NCBI GenBank assembly: GCA_011051655.1
Contig: DRKS01000091.1
Coordinates: forward strand, 1-64,000
Origin: Sedimenticola sp.
GTDB lineage: Bacteria > Pseudomonadota > Gammaproteobacteria > Chromatiales > Chromatiaceae
Length of the DNA: 64,000 bases
Reading direction: 5' to 3'
Both the position numbers and the translations under genes were made by a program. Shown one piece after another: positions 63,865-64,000 of this stretch. Within the stretch, counting starts at the first letter, position 1. Each line of letters starts with the position of its first letter. Below the pieces are notes generated by a model, which was not told the origin of the DNA, made no database searches, and saw only the letters and a list, made by a program, of their open reading frames with translations.

Positions 63865-64000
63865 TTGGATATCGCAACCCTGATCGGCCTGATAGGCGGT
63901 TTCGGCATCATCATCGGCGCCATTGCGACCGGTGGTGACTTGATGCTGTTTTTCAATGTCCCATCCCTGTTGATCGTTATCGGCGGCACCACCTTCGTGG
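63865..64000 (+). CDS. Flagellar motor stator MotA/PomA, N-terminal part (partial)
   Basis: From TTG 63865 (AGGAG eight bases upstream) the frame reads DIATLIGLIGGFGIIIGAIA then GGDLMLFFNVPSLLIVIGGT and runs off the window. This matches the N-terminus of PomA-type stators (first two membrane helices), which usually use Na+ in polar-flagellum bacteria. motB/pomB would be expected next. Which ion is used cannot be told from 45 residues. Confidence 0.85.
   Translation, partial: MDIATLIGLIGGFGIIIGAIATGGDLMLFFNVPSLLIVIGGTTFV

Overview
The window reads as chromosome of a motile, G+C-rich gammaproteobacterium. The evidence is a polar-flagellum-style flg/fli gene order, a YpjD-like gene divergent from ffh, a PomA-type stator start, E. 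coli-type GshA and Prc, and a SUF operon of the SufBCDSU-SufT type. A sulfur-oxidiser-like Chromatiales relative would fit, but this is inference. I see no rRNA, tRNA, CRISPR array or intact insertion sequence.

Layout. 1-7.75 kb: end of flgE, then flgFGHIJKL, with a nested repeat inserted between flgE and flgF. 7.9-13.6 kb: two large overlapping genes, a TPR-methyltransferase and a sulfotransferase/GT/GT/GT-B fusion, placed between flgL and flagellin as flagellin-modification genes often are. 13.7-18.4 kb: a sigma-28 promoter, then fliC, flaG, fliD, fliS and a fliT-like gene, with hairpins in the first two gaps. 18.5-25.9 kb: housekeeping genes (YpjD-like, ffh, degQ-type protease, divergent znuA / znuCB, a small WxxGxW lipoprotein, mazG). 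26-34.3 kb: an M48-TPR lipoprotein, a PEP-CTERM-type protein, an unrecognised membrane coiled-coil protein, a zinc-ribbon protein, an NYN-LOTUS protein overlapping a small helical gene, and a solitary FtsH. 34.3-40 kb (minus strand): a tightly coupled suf operon. 40-45.4 kb: an M28 peptidase, a sigma-28-driven chemotaxis receptor, and decayed DNA with an IS1380-type transposase remnant. 45.4-53.7 kb: a lower-G+C signalling cluster (REC-ANTAR regulator, Hpt protein, REC-GGDEF-EAL protein, two hybrid histidine kinases). 53.9-64 kb: phosphoribosyltransferase/DUF504 pair, HPF-cold-shock fusion, DUF72, DUF1614, a Sel1-lytic transglycosylase, Prc, a long imperfect palindrome, gshA, an SDR and the start of motA/pomA.

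How it fits together. Flagellar structural genes, their probable modification enzymes, the filament export genes, a receptor with the same promoter class and a stator gene all lie in one window. The signalling cluster looks like a self-contained phosphorelay with c-di-GMP output. Its first two genes carry homologous leader sequences, and the first gene encodes an RNA-binding-type ANTAR regulator.

Most noteworthy: the duplicated leader next to the ANTAR regulator, the sulfotransferase-glycosyltransferase fusion, the NYN-LOTUS/coiled-coil pair, and REP-like repeats that supply stop codons to two unrelated genes.
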